A stretch of DNA of 64,000 nucleotides from Croceicoccus hydrothermalis (GTDB lineage: Bacteria > Pseudomonadota > Alphaproteobacteria > Sphingomonadales > Sphingomonadaceae), in contig NZ_JAIQCI010000003.1 in the NCBI RefSeq assembly GCF_022378335.1, positions 62,001 to 126,000 on the forward strand, in the 5' to 3' direction. Numbering within the stretch: the stretch's first letter is position 1; each line of letters begins with the position of its first letter. Shown here one piece after another: positions 1 through 10,400 of this stretch. The position numbers were made by a program, and so were the translations under genes. The notes under the pieces are model-generated. The model did not search any database and was not told where the DNA came from. It worked only from the letters and a program-made list of their open reading frames with translations.

Positions 1-328
1 TGACGTCCATATCGCCGAACAGCGTATACGCCTCGGTGATTTCGTCGATATCCTGTATCGCATTGACGAACCGTTCGCGCGCATCGTCGGACAGGCGCGA
101 CATCTTGAGCTGCGCGAAAATATACATGCTTTCGCCGAATTTCTCACGGTCGAGAATGGCGACCTGCCGCTTGACGAAACCGTCGGCCTTCAATCGCTGT
201 ATCCGGCGCCAGCACGGCGATTGCGAAAGCCCGACATGGTCGGCGATTTCGCTGGACGATTCTCCTGCGTCGATTTGCAGGCGATCCAGAATCTTAAGGT
301 CGAGGCGGTCGAGTTCGGCGGGCAACAT
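1..328 (-). CDS. Lrp/AsnC-family transcriptional regulator (3' end cut by window edge)
   Basis: Reading the minus strand from an ATG at 328 gives about 109 residues before the window edge. The start MLPAELDRLDLKILDRLQ is typical of the Lrp/AsnC helix-turn-helix domain, followed by a recognition region with LSQSPCWRRIQRLKADG and the beginning of the RAM ligand-sensing domain (RQVAILDREKFG). Family members bind DNA as dimers or octamers and respond to amino acids. The gene is divergent from an ornithine cyclodeaminase at 455, the classic arrangement in which the Lrp-type protein controls its neighbour; that link is inference. A GGGAG lies only three bases before the ATG, so the exact start is moderately sure. 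Confidence 0.85.
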   Translation of the reverse strand, partial: MLPAELDRLDLKILDRLQIDAGESSSEIADHVGLSQSPCWRRIQRLKADGFVKRQVAILDREKFGESMYIFAQLKMSRLSDDARERFVNAIQDIDEITEAYTLFGDMDV

Positions 329-351
329 ATGCTCCCATCGGGTCTGATAAA

Positions 352-371
352 GATAATCTATGCATCTTATC
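352..371. promoter_or_regulatory. Inverted repeat, candidate Lrp/AsnC operator
   Basis: The intergenic region between the divergent Lrp-type gene and ornithine cyclodeaminase holds a 20-base inverted repeat with arms GATAA and TTATC around an ATGCAT-containing centre. It sits 24 bases upstream of the regulator start, a sensible place for autoregulation and control of the divergent operon. The assignment rests on position and symmetry only. Confidence 0.35.
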
Positions 372-454
372 GAATGTATCCGGCCCACAACGCAAGACTG
401 CAATATCAACTTTGATTAGTTTACGAGTGCCGACATCTGTGTGAGGAGCTTCCC

Positions 455-1411
455 ATGGACAAGCGTGAGCTGACCATCATCGACAGCAAGGCGGTGGCCG
501 CCCATCTCGACTACCCCGGATGCATGGCGGCGATCCGCGACGCGATGATCGCGCTTTCGAACGGACGCACCCGCCAATTGCTGCGCACCATGATCCCGAT
601 GAGACAGGGCCGGACCTTCGCGCAGATGCCCGGCGCATTGGGCGACGACGCGATGTTCGGGGCCAAGATGATCAGCGTCTTTGCCGACCCCGACAATCCC
701 GGCACGCGGCGACATCGCGGGATCATCGCAATGTTCGAACCCGAACACGGCATGCCGGTCGCGATCGTCGATGCCGAAGAAGTGACCCATATCCGCACCG
801 CCGCCGCCACTGCGGTCGCAACCGATGCACTGGCGCGCGTCGACGCGCGCCGGCTGCTGATCCTGGGCACCGGGGGGCAGGCGCACAGCCATCTGGCGGC
901 ATTGCGGGGCGTTCGTCCGTTCGAGCGCATCGCCATATGGGGCCGCGATGCGGACAAGGCGAGCGCCATCGCGCGGCGATATGCCGATGAATTGCCGATC
1001 GAGGCGATTGACGATCTGCCGGAGGGGGCGGCACGCGCCGACGTGATCTGCACGCTGACCGGCGCGCGCGAACCGATCTTGCGCGGCGAATGGCTGCGCC
1101 CCGGTTGCCATGTCAATATCGTGGGATCGAGCGGGCCCGGACCGGTCGAGGTCGATACCCCGCTCGTCGTGCGCAGCCGTTTCATCGCCGACAGCCGCAC
1201 CTCCGCTCTCGACGCGGCGGCCGAATTTCTCGTCGCGAAAGCCGCAGGTGCGGTGAGCGACGCGCATATCGTCGCCGAAATCGGCGAAGTGCTGTCGGGT
1301 ACGGCGCCGGGCCGGCAATCGGACGAGGACATCACCGCCTACAAATCGCTCGGCCATGCGGTGCAGGATCTTGCTGCCGCCGCCTATCTGATCGAGAGGA
1401 TCGCACATTGA
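455..1411 (+). CDS. Ornithine cyclodeaminase / mu-crystallin family protein
   Basis: This 318-residue protein belongs to the ornithine cyclodeaminase/mu-crystallin family. These are NAD(P)-dependent cytoplasmic enzymes that deaminate ornithine to proline, or act as ketimine reductases or alanine/lysine-type dehydrogenases. The Rossmann signature LILGTGGQAHSHL lies near residues 134-146, and the catalytic region FGAKMISVF is near 68-76. Length is typical. A GAGGAG Shine-Dalgarno lies six bases before the ATG. The gene is divergent from an Lrp/AsnC regulator and overlaps the next gene by four bases (TTGA). Exact substrate cannot be told from sequence; ornithine or another imino/amino acid fits the surrounding peptide-degradation genes. 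Confidence 0.88.
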   Translation: MDKRELTIIDSKAVAAHLDYPGCMAAIRDAMIALSNGRTRQLLRTMIPMRQGRTFAQMPGALGDDAMFGAKMISVFADPDNPGTRRHRGIIAMFEPEHGMPVAIVDAEEVTHIRTAAATAVATDALARVDARRLLILGTGGQAHSHLAALRGVRPFERIAIWGRDADKASAIARRYADELPIEAIDDLPEGAARADVICTLTGAREPILRGEWLRPGCHVNIVGSSGPGPVEVDTPLVVRSRFIADSRTSALDAAAEFLVAKAAGAVSDAHIVAEIGEVLSGTAPGRQSDEDITAYKSLGHAVQDLAAAAYLIERIAH

Positions 1412-3501
1412 AATTCCGCCGTCTGCACACCGCCCTGTTTCTGTCCGGCGCGATGCTGGCCTTCCCGCACGACGCGGCGGCGGACACGCAATCGTATAGC
1501 GTCATCGCCAATGGCGAAAACGTGGGCCGCGTGCTGGTCGAAATCGACGGCCCGACGGCGCGGATCATCCATGATGTGAAGAACAACGGCCGCGGCCCCA
1601 CGATGGAAGAGGAGGTCACGCTGGATAAGGACGGCCTTCCGCTGCGCTGGCGGCTGGATGGTACATCCACGTTCGAAAACGCGATTGCGGAGCGTTTCGC
1701 ACGCGAAAACGACGGCGCGGGATGGACCGCGACATGGACGGACAGCACCGGCAGCGACACCGCCACGACGCGGGAACCGGCCCTCTATATCGCGCAGGAA
1801 GGCAGCCCCTGGTCGCTCGGTATCTATGCGCGTGCGCTGCTGGCCGATGCGGACCACGCGATCCCCGCCCTGCCCGGCGGCCGGTTGACGTTGAGCGAGG
1901 ACGCGCCCGTCACACTGAACGGGGTCGAATATCGCGCGGTGTCGATCAACGGCATCGGGCTTTCGCCCGACACCATTCTGCTGGATGCGGACGATGCGAT
2001 GTTCGCCCGTCTTTCGACCGGAACCGTGGTCGTGCGCGAAGGATACGAAGCGCTGGCCGATGATATCGCGCAGATTGCCACCCGGCGCGGGGCGCAACGT
2101 TTTGCCGATCTCGCCAAAAAATTGTCGCATCGTCACGATGCAGCGGTGCGGGTGCGAAATGTGCGTATCTTCGACCCGGAAACGGGCCGCGTCGGCGAGC
2201 CTGCCTCGGTCCTCGTCTACGGGCAACGCATCGCCGCCATCGAACCGTTGGACAGTCCCGCCACGCCGGGCGAAGTCACGATCGACGGCGCGGGTCGGAT
2301 CGCCATGCCCGGCCTTCACGACATGCACGCGCATGTGTCGCAGCAATCGGCCCTGCTCTACATCGCGTCGGGGGTGACGACGGTGCGCGACATGGGCAAT
2401 GACAATGCGTTCCTGCTCGACCTCACCGACCGCATCGACGCGGGCGAGGTGATCGGCCCGCGCATCGTGCGCAACGGTTTTCTGGAAGGGCGCAGCGAAT
2501 ATTCGTCGCGCAACGGGTTCATCGCCGATAGCGAGCAGGACGCCATCGACGCGGTGCGCTGGTACGCGGCGCGCGATTACTGGCAGGTGAAGATCTATAA
2601 TTCCATGAACCCCGCCTGGGTTCCCGCCATCGCGGCGGAGGCAAAGCGGCTCGGGCTGGGGGTTACCGGCCACATTCCCGCCTTTACCGATGCCGATGCG
2701 ATGATCGCGGCCGGCTATGACGAGATTACCCATATCAATCAGCTGATGCTGGGCTGGGTGCTACAACCGGATGAGGATACGCGCACGCTGCTGCGCCTGA
2801 CCGCGATGAAGCGGACCGCGGGGCTCGATCTGTCCCTCCCACGGGTGGAGGAGACGTTGCGCGCGATGGAGGCGCGCCACATCGCGCTCGACCCCACGGC
2901 CGTCACGCTCGAACTGTTGATGTTGAGCAGGGATGGCGAGATCAGCCCGGCGGTCGCGAGCTATTTCGATCATCTGCCGATTGCGCTGCAACGGCGACGG
3001 CGGCAGGGGATTGCGAAGATCGCCTCGCCGCAGGACGATGCCGCCTATCGCGGCGGGTTCGATGCCATTCGCCGCACGCTTGCCGAATTGCACCGGCGCG
3101 GCATCACGCTTTTACCCGGCACCGACGACGGGACCGGCCTGTCCGTCCATCGCGAACTTCAGATTTACGAGGATGCAGGTATCCCGCCTGCCGAGGTGCT
3201 GCGCATGGGCACGCTCGGCCCCGCAACCTATATGGGTAGGGATCAGCAGTACGGTTCCATCGCCAAGGGGAAGCGGGCCGATTTCGTGCTGCTCGACGCC
3301 AACCCGCTCGACGATATGACCGCATTGCACCGGATGGCCATGGTGGTGAAGGACGGGACGATCTACTATCCCGCCGAAATCTGGCGCGAATTGGGGGTCG
3401 AACCGTTCGCCGCCGCGCCGGATGTGACGCTTCCGCCCCAAACGGCACGCGCGATCGCCGCGCCCCGGCCCCACGCCGCGCACGACGAATTCGCGCTATA
3501 G
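1408..3501 (+). CDS. Secreted amidohydrolase (imidazolonepropionase/prolidase-like)
   Basis: The start is taken as TTG 1408, which overlaps the preceding TGA and has GAGAGG about eight bases upstream, giving 697 residues with a hydrophobic signal peptide ending near AAADTQ (residues 1-27). An N-terminal beta-rich domain of about 230 residues is followed by an amidohydrolase TIM barrel. Metal-binding HDMHAHVSQQ lies around residue 303, with GVTTVRDMGND next. GHIPAF, the TDDGTGLSVH segment and the closing GSIAKGKRADFVLLDANPL are hallmarks of imidazolonepropionase-like/Xaa-Pro dipeptidase amidohydrolases. It probably hydrolyses short peptides or cyclic amides in the periplasm; the substrate is unknown. 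It is co-transcribed with the cyclodeaminase and convergent with the permease. Confidence 0.85.
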   Translation: MKFRRLHTALFLSGAMLAFPHDAAADTQSYSVIANGENVGRVLVEIDGPTARIIHDVKNNGRGPTMEEEVTLDKDGLPLRWRLDGTSTFENAIAERFARENDGAGWTATWTDSTGSDTATTREPALYIAQEGSPWSLGIYARALLADADHAIPALPGGRLTLSEDAPVTLNGVEYRAVSINGIGLSPDTILLDADDAMFARLSTGTVVVREGYEALADDIAQIATRRGAQRFADLAKKLSHRHDAAVRVRNVRIFDPETGRVGEPASVLVYGQRIAAIEPLDSPATPGEVTIDGAGRIAMPGLHDMHAHVSQQSALLYIASGVTTVRDMGNDNAFLLDLTDRIDAGEVIGPRIVRNGFLEGRSEYSSRNGFIADSEQDAIDAVRWYAARDYWQVKIYNSMNPAWVPAIAAEAKRLGLGVTGHIPAFTDADAMIAAGYDEITHINQLMLGWVLQPDEDTRTLLRLTAMKRTAGLDLSLPRVEETLRAMEARHIALDPTAVTLELLMLSRDGEISPAVASYFDHLPIALQRRRRQGIAKIASPQDDAAYRGGFDAIRRTLAELHRRGITLLPGTDDGTGLSVHRELQIYEDAGIPPAEVLRMGTLGPATYMGRDQQYGSIAKGKRADFVLLDANPLDDMTALHRMAMVVKDGTIYYPAEIWRELGVEPFAAAPDVTLPPQTARAIAAPRPHAAHDEFAL

Positions 3502-4803
3502 CCGGGCCGAGCGGCGCACCGGGCGCAACCAGTAATAGGCAGCGCCAATCGCCCCCCATGCGACCAGCAGCACGTAGGGGCGCCAATCCGCCTCCAGCCC
3601 CGTAAAAATCAGCGCGGCGGCACAGATTGCCCCCGCCCGGCCAAATGCGACGACCTTGCCGCGCGACGGGCGGAATGCCGCCTGTTCGTACAATTCGGGA
3701 CGATGGGTTGCGACCTTTGCCGCGGCGAGACAGATGCTGCCGTATTTTACCAGATTGGGAATGTTCACCGCCAGGAACAGGAACGTCAGTTCCATCGGCA
3801 GCAGCAACCCCAAACAACCCAGCGCGAACACCGCGAACAACGCGCAATGCGGCACGTGCCAGCGCGGATGCACCCGGCCGAGCGCGCGGGGCAGGACGCC
3901 TGCCTGCCCCATCGCCATCAGGCTGCGGCTGAACAGGGTGAAGATCGCGTTGAGGCTGGTCCCGATGGCAACCACGGCGGCGAGGACGATGACCGGCACC
4001 GCCGCCGGCCCCATGAACACCTGCGCCGCATCGAGTATGGGCGCCTCGCTCGCGCCGAGCGCCGGACTGCCCATCACGCCGAGCGCCACGAACGCCACGG
4101 CCAGATAGAGCAGCGTCGCCGAACCGATCGACAGCGCAATGCCGAGCGGAATGCTGCGCCGGCTTTCGGCGACCTCCGCGCCCGCTTCGGTGGCCGCCTC
4201 GATCCCGAAGAACAGCCCCATGAGCAGCGGCGCGGCCGCGAGCATGCCCGAAACACCCTCGGGAAAGAGCGGGTCGAACCGCACCGCTTCGACCGCGCCC
4301 GCGCCCCACACGACGAACCCTGTGAACAAAAGCACGAGCAGCCCGATCATCACCGTCTGGCTGCGCGCGGCGGTGCGCACCCCGAACAGATTCGCGATCA
4401 AGGCCAGCAACAGCACCACGAACATCGCCGGCTTGACCGGAACCGGCACCACCATCGCGATATAGCGCGTCAGCACCAGCGCCAGCACGACCATCGCGCC
4501 CATGTTCGCGACGATCCGCATCCACGCGATGAAAAAGCCCAGCGCCGGATGCAGATAGCGCGAAGGCCACACGAAGGACGCCCCCGACACCGGATCGGCC
4601 GAGCCGAGAAAAGCATAGCTGACCGCGATAAGATACATGGGCAGCGCCGCCACCATGACCGAAATCAGCATGGCCGGTCCCGCCAGCGCGGCGGCCGGCG
4701 CGATGCCGGAAAAGATCGAGACCCCGACCGCCGTGCCCAGTCCGAGCGACACCACGCCCCAAAGGCCGATGCCCTTGCGCAAGCCGTCGTGTCTCACGCG
4801 CAT
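3496..4803 (-). CDS. APC-superfamily amino acid permease
   Basis: This 435-residue polytopic membrane protein has about 12 hydrophobic segments. The first helix contains GLGTAVGVSIFSG, the glycine-rich motif of APC amino-acid transporters, and the segment with GIEAATEAGAEVAESRR matches the conserved helix 6 region. It most likely imports an amino acid by proton coupling. Start ATG 4803 is chosen because the protein begins MRVRHDGLRKGIGLW and overlaps the stop of the upstream S10 peptidase by ten bases, indicating translational coupling. Its 3' end overlaps the convergent amidohydrolase by six bases. It is downstream in the same operon as S10 peptidase, aminotransferase and TonB receptor. Confidence 0.88.
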   Translation of the reverse strand: MRVRHDGLRKGIGLWGVVSLGLGTAVGVSIFSGIAPAAALAGPAMLISVMVAALPMYLIAVSYAFLGSADPVSGASFVWPSRYLHPALGFFIAWMRIVANMGAMVVLALVLTRYIAMVVPVPVKPAMFVVLLLALIANLFGVRTAARSQTVMIGLLVLLFTGFVVWGAGAVEAVRFDPLFPEGVSGMLAAAPLLMGLFFGIEAATEAGAEVAESRRSIPLGIALSIGSATLLYLAVAFVALGVMGSPALGASEAPILDAAQVFMGPAAVPVIVLAAVVAIGTSLNAIFTLFSRSLMAMGQAGVLPRALGRVHPRWHVPHCALFAVFALGCLGLLLPMELTFLFLAVNIPNLVKYGSICLAAAKVATHRPELYEQAAFRPSRGKVVAFGRAGAICAAALIFTGLEADWRPYVLLVAWGAIGAAYYWLRPVRRSARL

Positions 4804-6197
4804 TTGTCCTGAGCAAGAAACCCGCGCAGATCGGCAAGGAATTCCGACCGCGCCGCAGGATTGGAATAGAACATGTGCCCGCCTTCGTACACGCGTGCCG
4901 TGGACCGCTCCGGCGCGAGGATCGAGCGGGCGAGCAGGTAATCCGCCGCCCCGACCGTCGTCGTCAAATCGAACAATCCTGTACCGACGAACAGGCGCAG
5001 GCAGCGGTTTTCTTCGGCGGCCCGTTCGACGCTTTCCATGAACGGCCAGTCGGCAAAGGGCGAATCTGCTCCGCCATAAGCCCACGCCCCCTCGGGCTGG
5101 GAATGAATGGCGTAGGCGGCGGGATCGTCCACGATCTGAAAACGCGTCAGATATTCGCGCATCGCATCCTGATAAAGCGCGGAGACGGCCGAGCATGCGT
5201 CCGGCCCGACAATGTCGCTCGCATCATCGGACAGCGGCGCGGTATAGCGTGCGTCATAGCGGCCCGTGACCATGCCGTCGGCCCGCATCAATTCGACGCG
5301 AAACGCTTCCTTGGAAATGGCGAGGTCGTGGTCCAGAAAGTAATCCGCCGCCACACCGGTCAGCGCGGACAGCTGTGCCGCAACATCGCGCCGCTCCTCT
5401 ATGGGAAGGCGCGTACCGGCAAACAATGCCCGGAGATAACGATCGGCCGCGAACTCCATCGCCGCGCGGGCCGCAGCCCGTGGATCGCATGCCGGTGCGA
5501 CGCGCCCGTGGTAACAGGCGATCGCCGCCATCGTCGGCAACGATACGGCATGGCTGACGATATTGTCGGGACGCTGCGACGTTTCGATCATGTTCAACGC
5601 CTGCCCCAAAAGGATGACGCCGCGGATATCCGGCGCTTCTTCCATTCCGGCAAAAGCATCGAGCATGGCCGCCGCGCGGATCGTGCCATAGCTTTCACCC
5701 AGGATATAGACCGGCGCCGCAGCGCGATCATGCATGGAAAGCCAGCGAACGACCGCCTCTGCCATGGCGGATGCATCGGCCGCGACGGTATTCAATGCCG
5801 CCGGATTCGCCCCGCGGTCGGACAGACCGGTTCCCGGCGGGTCGAGAAACACGACATCCACATTGCCGAGCACGCCGCCATCGTTCGGCGCCAATCTTGC
5901 CGCAGAAGGCAAAGCCTGCGCGGGATCGGCCGGAACATCGGCACGCCAGGGGCCGAGAACGCCAATATGAAGATAGGCCGCCGATGCCCCCGGCCCGCCG
6001 TTGAACGCGAACAGCACGGGACGGTCCGCGGCCGTCTTGTCGACATAGGATATGGCACCGACGCTGACGGGTTCGTCATCCGTGACAGGGATCACCGTGC
6101 TTTCCACCCGATAGTCGCCCTGTGCCGCAACCGGCACGACCGATGCGCAAAGCGCGAGCGTCAGCCCGAAAGCCATTCGCAAACTCGCGCGGATCAT
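4794..6197 (-). CDS. Secreted S10-family serine carboxypeptidase (copy 1)
   Basis: This 467-residue peptidase has a signal peptide ending near VVPVAAQ. The alpha/beta-hydrolase catalytic set of S10 serine carboxypeptidases is visible: oxyanion-region NGGPGAS, the nucleophile Ser169 in GESYGT, Asp in GTGLFDLTT and His in EGGHMFY near the C-terminus. It would trim C-terminal residues from peptides in the periplasm. Start ATG 6197 overlaps the stop of the upstream aminotransferase (ATGA). It is one of three S10 genes within about 10 kb, the others being at 10649 and 13605; they diverge clearly in leader and catalytic flanks, so are not recent duplicates. Confidence 0.92.
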   Translation of the reverse strand: MIRASLRMAFGLTLALCASVVPVAAQGDYRVESTVIPVTDDEPVSVGAISYVDKTAADRPVLFAFNGGPGASAAYLHIGVLGPWRADVPADPAQALPSAARLAPNDGGVLGNVDVVFLDPPGTGLSDRGANPAALNTVAADASAMAEAVVRWLSMHDRAAAPVYILGESYGTIRAAAMLDAFAGMEEAPDIRGVILLGQALNMIETSQRPDNIVSHAVSLPTMAAIACYHGRVAPACDPRAAARAAMEFAADRYLRALFAGTRLPIEERRDVAAQLSALTGVAADYFLDHDLAISKEAFRVELMRADGMVTGRYDARYTAPLSDDASDIVGPDACSAVSALYQDAMREYLTRFQIVDDPAAYAIHSQPEGAWAYGGADSPFADWPFMESVERAAEENRCLRLFVGTGLFDLTTTVGAADYLLARSILAPERSTARVYEGGHMFYSNPAARSEFLADLRGFLAQDKCA

Positions 6198-7375
6198 GCG
6201 CCGATCGCCGTATGTTTGCGGGAAGATTCGATATCGCGAAATTTTGTCATCCCGTCCGTCAATGCCTGCAATCCATAATCCAGCCGCGCCGCCTCGATCC
6301 CGAAACCGATGCGGATATGCCCGGGCGATCCGAAATATTCGCCGGGCGCGACAACCACGCCGCCGCGTTGCGCCAACCATTCGGAAAAGGCCCGCGTATC
6401 TTCGATGCCGATCAGCCGGGGAAACACGATGCATCCATGTTCCGGCAGCACGCTGTCGACCAGCCCTTCGCCTTGCCAGATATGATGATAGGATTCGATG
6501 ATCGGCCGTGCCCGCGCGATGATCGCGTCGGTGCGCTCCCGCATCGCTTCGGGTTTTTCGAGCACGAGCGCCGCCACCGCATGCGACAGCTTCGAAATCG
6601 AAAACTCGATCTCGTCACTGAGCGCGCGGATCGGGTTCATCACCTCCGGATCGCCGATGATCCATCCGCAGCGAAGCGAGCTCAGCCCATAGATCTTCGT
6701 CAGGCTGTTGATGGAGATCAGTCGAGGCGAAATCCTTTTCGTCGCCGCCGCCGCGGCATCCACCCCGGCATAGGGCAGATAGACCTCGTCCACGATCACG
6801 GTCAGGTCGCGCCGTTCGGCCAATGCGGCCAGTGCGCGCAGCTCATCCTCGCCCAGTTCGAAGCCCGACGGGTTGTGCAGGTTCGACACGACGATAACGC
6901 GCGTTTCGGGGCGCAGCGCCGCCTCCACCCGGTCGGGATCGACGGCGAAACGCGGGCCGACGCGTTCGAAACGGTCCACGCCAAACCCTTGCGTCTCGGC
7001 CAGGATGGCGAACAGGTCGAAACCGGGGTTTTCGATCAGGACGCGTTCGCCCGGCTTCATCAACGCGCGATACACCAGCGACAGCGCCCCCGTCGCACCG
7101 GTGGTGGTGACGATGGCGTTTTCGTCGACCTCATAATCGCGCGCCAATGCGGCGGTGACATAGGGATTGCCGCCCACGAACGCACTTTGATAGCGCGAGG
7201 TGATTTCTTCCCCGAAACCGGCGCCGACCATGCGCGACAGCAATTCCACAGGTTCAGGGACGCTGCTTTCGAACAACCCGACGAGCAGGCTTTGCGGGGG
7301 ACGCAGGCGCGAAATCATGCGCCGCACCCATTGCGAATAAGACGCCGGGGCGTTGTGTAAAAACGGGGTTGCCAT
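6194..7375 (-). CDS. Class I/II PLP-dependent aminotransferase
   Basis: This 393-residue fold-type I aminotransferase shows NLHNPSG (substrate/PLP asparagine), VIVDEVYLPY (PLP aspartate), and SLTKIYGLSSLRCGW with Lys227 as Schiff-base lysine. The arginine in GHIRIGFG is the likely carboxylate binder. There is no signal peptide, so it acts in the cytoplasm, converting imported amino acids to keto acids or the reverse. It is the first gene after the TonB receptor (45-base gap) and overlaps the S10 peptidase by four bases, so receptor, aminotransferase, peptidase and permease form one operon. Substrate is not predictable. Confidence 0.9.
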   Translation of the reverse strand: MATPFLHNAPASYSQWVRRMISRLRPPQSLLVGLFESSVPEPVELLSRMVGAGFGEEITSRYQSAFVGGNPYVTAALARDYEVDENAIVTTTGATGALSLVYRALMKPGERVLIENPGFDLFAILAETQGFGVDRFERVGPRFAVDPDRVEAALRPETRVIVVSNLHNPSGFELGEDELRALAALAERRDLTVIVDEVYLPYAGVDAAAAATKRISPRLISINSLTKIYGLSSLRCGWIIGDPEVMNPIRALSDEIEFSISKLSHAVAALVLEKPEAMRERTDAIIARARPIIESYHHIWQGEGLVDSVLPEHGCIVFPRLIGIEDTRAFSEWLAQRGGVVVAPGEYFGSPGHIRIGFGIEAARLDYGLQALTDGMTKFRDIESSRKHTAIGA

Positions 7376-7420
7376 GTCTATCCTTCTGACCGGGCTTTCG
7401 CAGCGGGCGAACGGGGCCGG

Positions 7421-10400
7421 TCACATGCGGATTTTCGCGCCAACCCAGAACCGACGCCCCAGGATGTCGCCATAGGATATCTGGGGGTAGGACGGTTCCT
7501 CGTCGGTGAAATTGTCGACGCCGAAGCGGAACGTCATCGCGCCTGCATCGAGCTGCGCCGAAATGCTGTGCGTCAGATTGCTGTCGATGAACGGGTTCGG
7601 ATTGTTCTCGATCGTGGCGTCGGGCGCGGCTTTCGCATCGTCGAGATAGAACGCCTGATAACTCACCCGCACCGGACCATCGGCCCAGTCGAGATTGAAG
7701 CGCCCCTGCCATTCGGGCCGCTGGATCGTGCCGTCGGTCCGCACGAAGGTTTCGCCCGTCACCGATGTCGTGGCCAGCGTGTTGTGCGTCGCATTCGCCC
7801 CGACATGGAACCGGCCATAGGCGCCATCGCCGGGCGCGAAGCTGTAATCGATCGCATAGACCTCGCCCCGATATTTGACGATGCCCGCGTTGAAGGTCGT
7901 CGTCGTGCCCGTCAGAATCGTGCCGCCCGGGCTCAACCCGTCCGGACTGGCGAGGCGGGTGAACGCATCGCAGACCGCCGGGTCGGGATCGACATTGTCA
8001 TAGCAGGCCGCCGCGAAATCGGCCGTGGTAAAGGGTGACAGCCCATCCTCCAGATCGATCTCGATCCGGTCGGCACTGATCGTCAGGCCGGGGATGAAGG
8101 CCGGTTGCACCACGATGCCGTAGGTCAGCGTGTCCGAAACTTCGTTCCGCAGATCGGGATTGCCGCCGGTGGTGATGTCGGCACGCGAGAAATTCTCGGT
8201 CGGGCTCTGGAACCCGGCCAGCCGTTCGGCCGCGCTGTCGCCTGCATTCGCCCCGTCGGCATCCACGCCAAAGCCTGGGTTCGCCTCGAACAGGGCCAGG
8301 CAATTGGCGTAGCGCACATCGGGGTTCGGGCCATTATTGATACGATCGGCATCGCACGGATCGCGGCCCGCCGAATCCAGGGTCACGCTCGTCGGCGCGA
8401 ACAGCTGCGTCAGCGTCGGCGCACGGAAATTGCGGCTGCGCGACGCGCGCAGGGTCACCCCGTCCACCGGCCGCCAGCGCAGGCCGAGATCCCATACCTC
8501 TTCCTTGCCCGCGATCGAATTGTCGACATAGCGCCCCGCCGCACTGAGCTCCAGCATCTCGATCAGCGGCACGCCCATGCCATAATCGACGATCGGGATC
8601 AGCAGTTCGCCGGAAATTTCATCGGTATTATAGCCGCCCGATTGCGCCTGCTCCATCGTGCCGCCCCCGAACAGGCCGAGCCGGTTCGCCTCCAGCGGGA
8701 TGAAATCCACGCTTTCGTCGCGATGTTCATACGCGAGCGAGAATTGCGCGGTGCCGCCCGGCAATTCGAACAGATCGCCGCCCAGCGTGGCAAGCAGATC
8801 GACCTGCTCGTTCGTGTAGTCGAGCCCGGCGCGCACGCTGACATATTGCTGTGCCGCGGCGCTGACATTGCCGTTGCCGAACGGGTTGATCGGCGCGCAG
8901 GCGGGATCATCGTTCGACGGGTCGTCGTCGGCATTGATGGCGCATACGATGTCGCCGCCCGAGGTCACCGCGTCGATCGCATTGGCATATTTCGCATTGT
9001 CCACGTCCCAGCGGCGCTGCGCCCCGTCGACCCGGGCGTAGCTGCCCGACACGGACCAGTAGAAATCGCGCCACCCGGCAGAAAAATCCCCCTCCACGCC
9101 CAGCACGCCGCGGTAGGTTTCGGCCTTGTTCGTCTGCGTATTCGATGGGGTAAGGTCGAAGAAATATTTGGACAGGAAGATCGGCGCCCCTTGCGCAAAA
9201 CCGGGCTTTGCCGCGGACAACGTGGCGCGCGCCTCGTCCGACAGGAACGGATTGGCGATGTTAAATTGGACCGGCCCCGCATAGGTTCCGAAATTGAGGA
9301 TGGAGCGGCTCTGCCCCTGCGGGATTTCATCGCCTTCGGTGCGGGCATAAAGCCCCTCGGCACGGACCGTCACGGTATCGGAGATGTCGTATCGCGCGAT
9401 CAGATTGCCCGTAATCCGTTCCACCCCGGTGCGCAGCCCGACAAGATCGGTATAGCTGAACCCGTCGCCGCCGCTGGCGAAGGGAATGCCCACGTCGTTG
9501 CCGGGGTCGAATGCCTGCAAACTGCCGTCGGGCGCGAATTGCAACGGCACGCCATCTGCCTGCACCAATGATGTGGTGAACGGGGCGGGCGTGTTGAACA
9601 GGACGCCATTGGCGTTGAACGGCCAGAATGCCGCATTCAGCAATTCGCGGACCGAGGGGATGCCGTCGTTGGGCCCGGTGTCGAGCGGATTGGTGACGGT
9701 CAACCGGCCCAGCGCCGACAGAGGCCGGTCGCCAAATTGCAGGATCGGGCTTTTCGCGTAACCGAGGTCCACCGCCACATTGCCCCGCCCATCGGCGAAA
9801 TTGGTGCCCGCGGTGCCGCGCAGGCTGTAGGTGTGGTAATCGCCGCGCGATGAAATGCCGGTCTGTCCGTCAAGCTCGATGCCCTCGAACTCGTCCTTCA
9901 GCACGTAATTGACGACGCCGGCGATCGCGTCGGAGCCATAGACCGCCGCGCCGCCGCCCTGCACGACCTCGACCCGGTCCAGCAGGCCGAGCGGGATGAT
10001 GTTCGCATCGACCTGCGCATCGCCCAGCCCCGACGATGTCGTCACCATGCGCCTTCCGTTCACCAGCGTCAGCGTGCGTCCGGTACCAAGCCCGAAGAGA
10101 TTGGGAAATTGCTGCCCCGAACCGCTGCTTTCGCCGCTGTTGTCCGCCTGGTTCAGCTGCGGCGTATTGGCGGTAAGCTGATTGAGGGCCTCTGCGGCGG
10201 AGGTAAAGCCGCGATCCTCGACCACGCCTTCTTCGACGACGGTACGCGGCGCGCTTTCGGCCGACGGGTCCCGCCGGATGCGCGAACCGGTGACCACGAT
10301 CGCCTCGCTTTCGACCACGCCGTCCTGCGCGATGGCGGTATCATCCTGGGCAAGAACGGGCGCCGACCAGGCCAGCAGCGCAGCGCTCGCCGATCCTGCG

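Noticed and set aside
1090..1407. Upstream in-frame extension of the amidohydrolase into the cyclodeaminase gene
   Set aside because: The signal peptide begins right after TTG 1408 with a good Shine-Dalgarno; the extension is an out-of-frame reading of the previous gene.
3104..4837. Long minus-strand frame overlapping the permease
   Set aside because: Out of frame with the APC permease and without recognisable domains; Arg/Gly-rich shadow.
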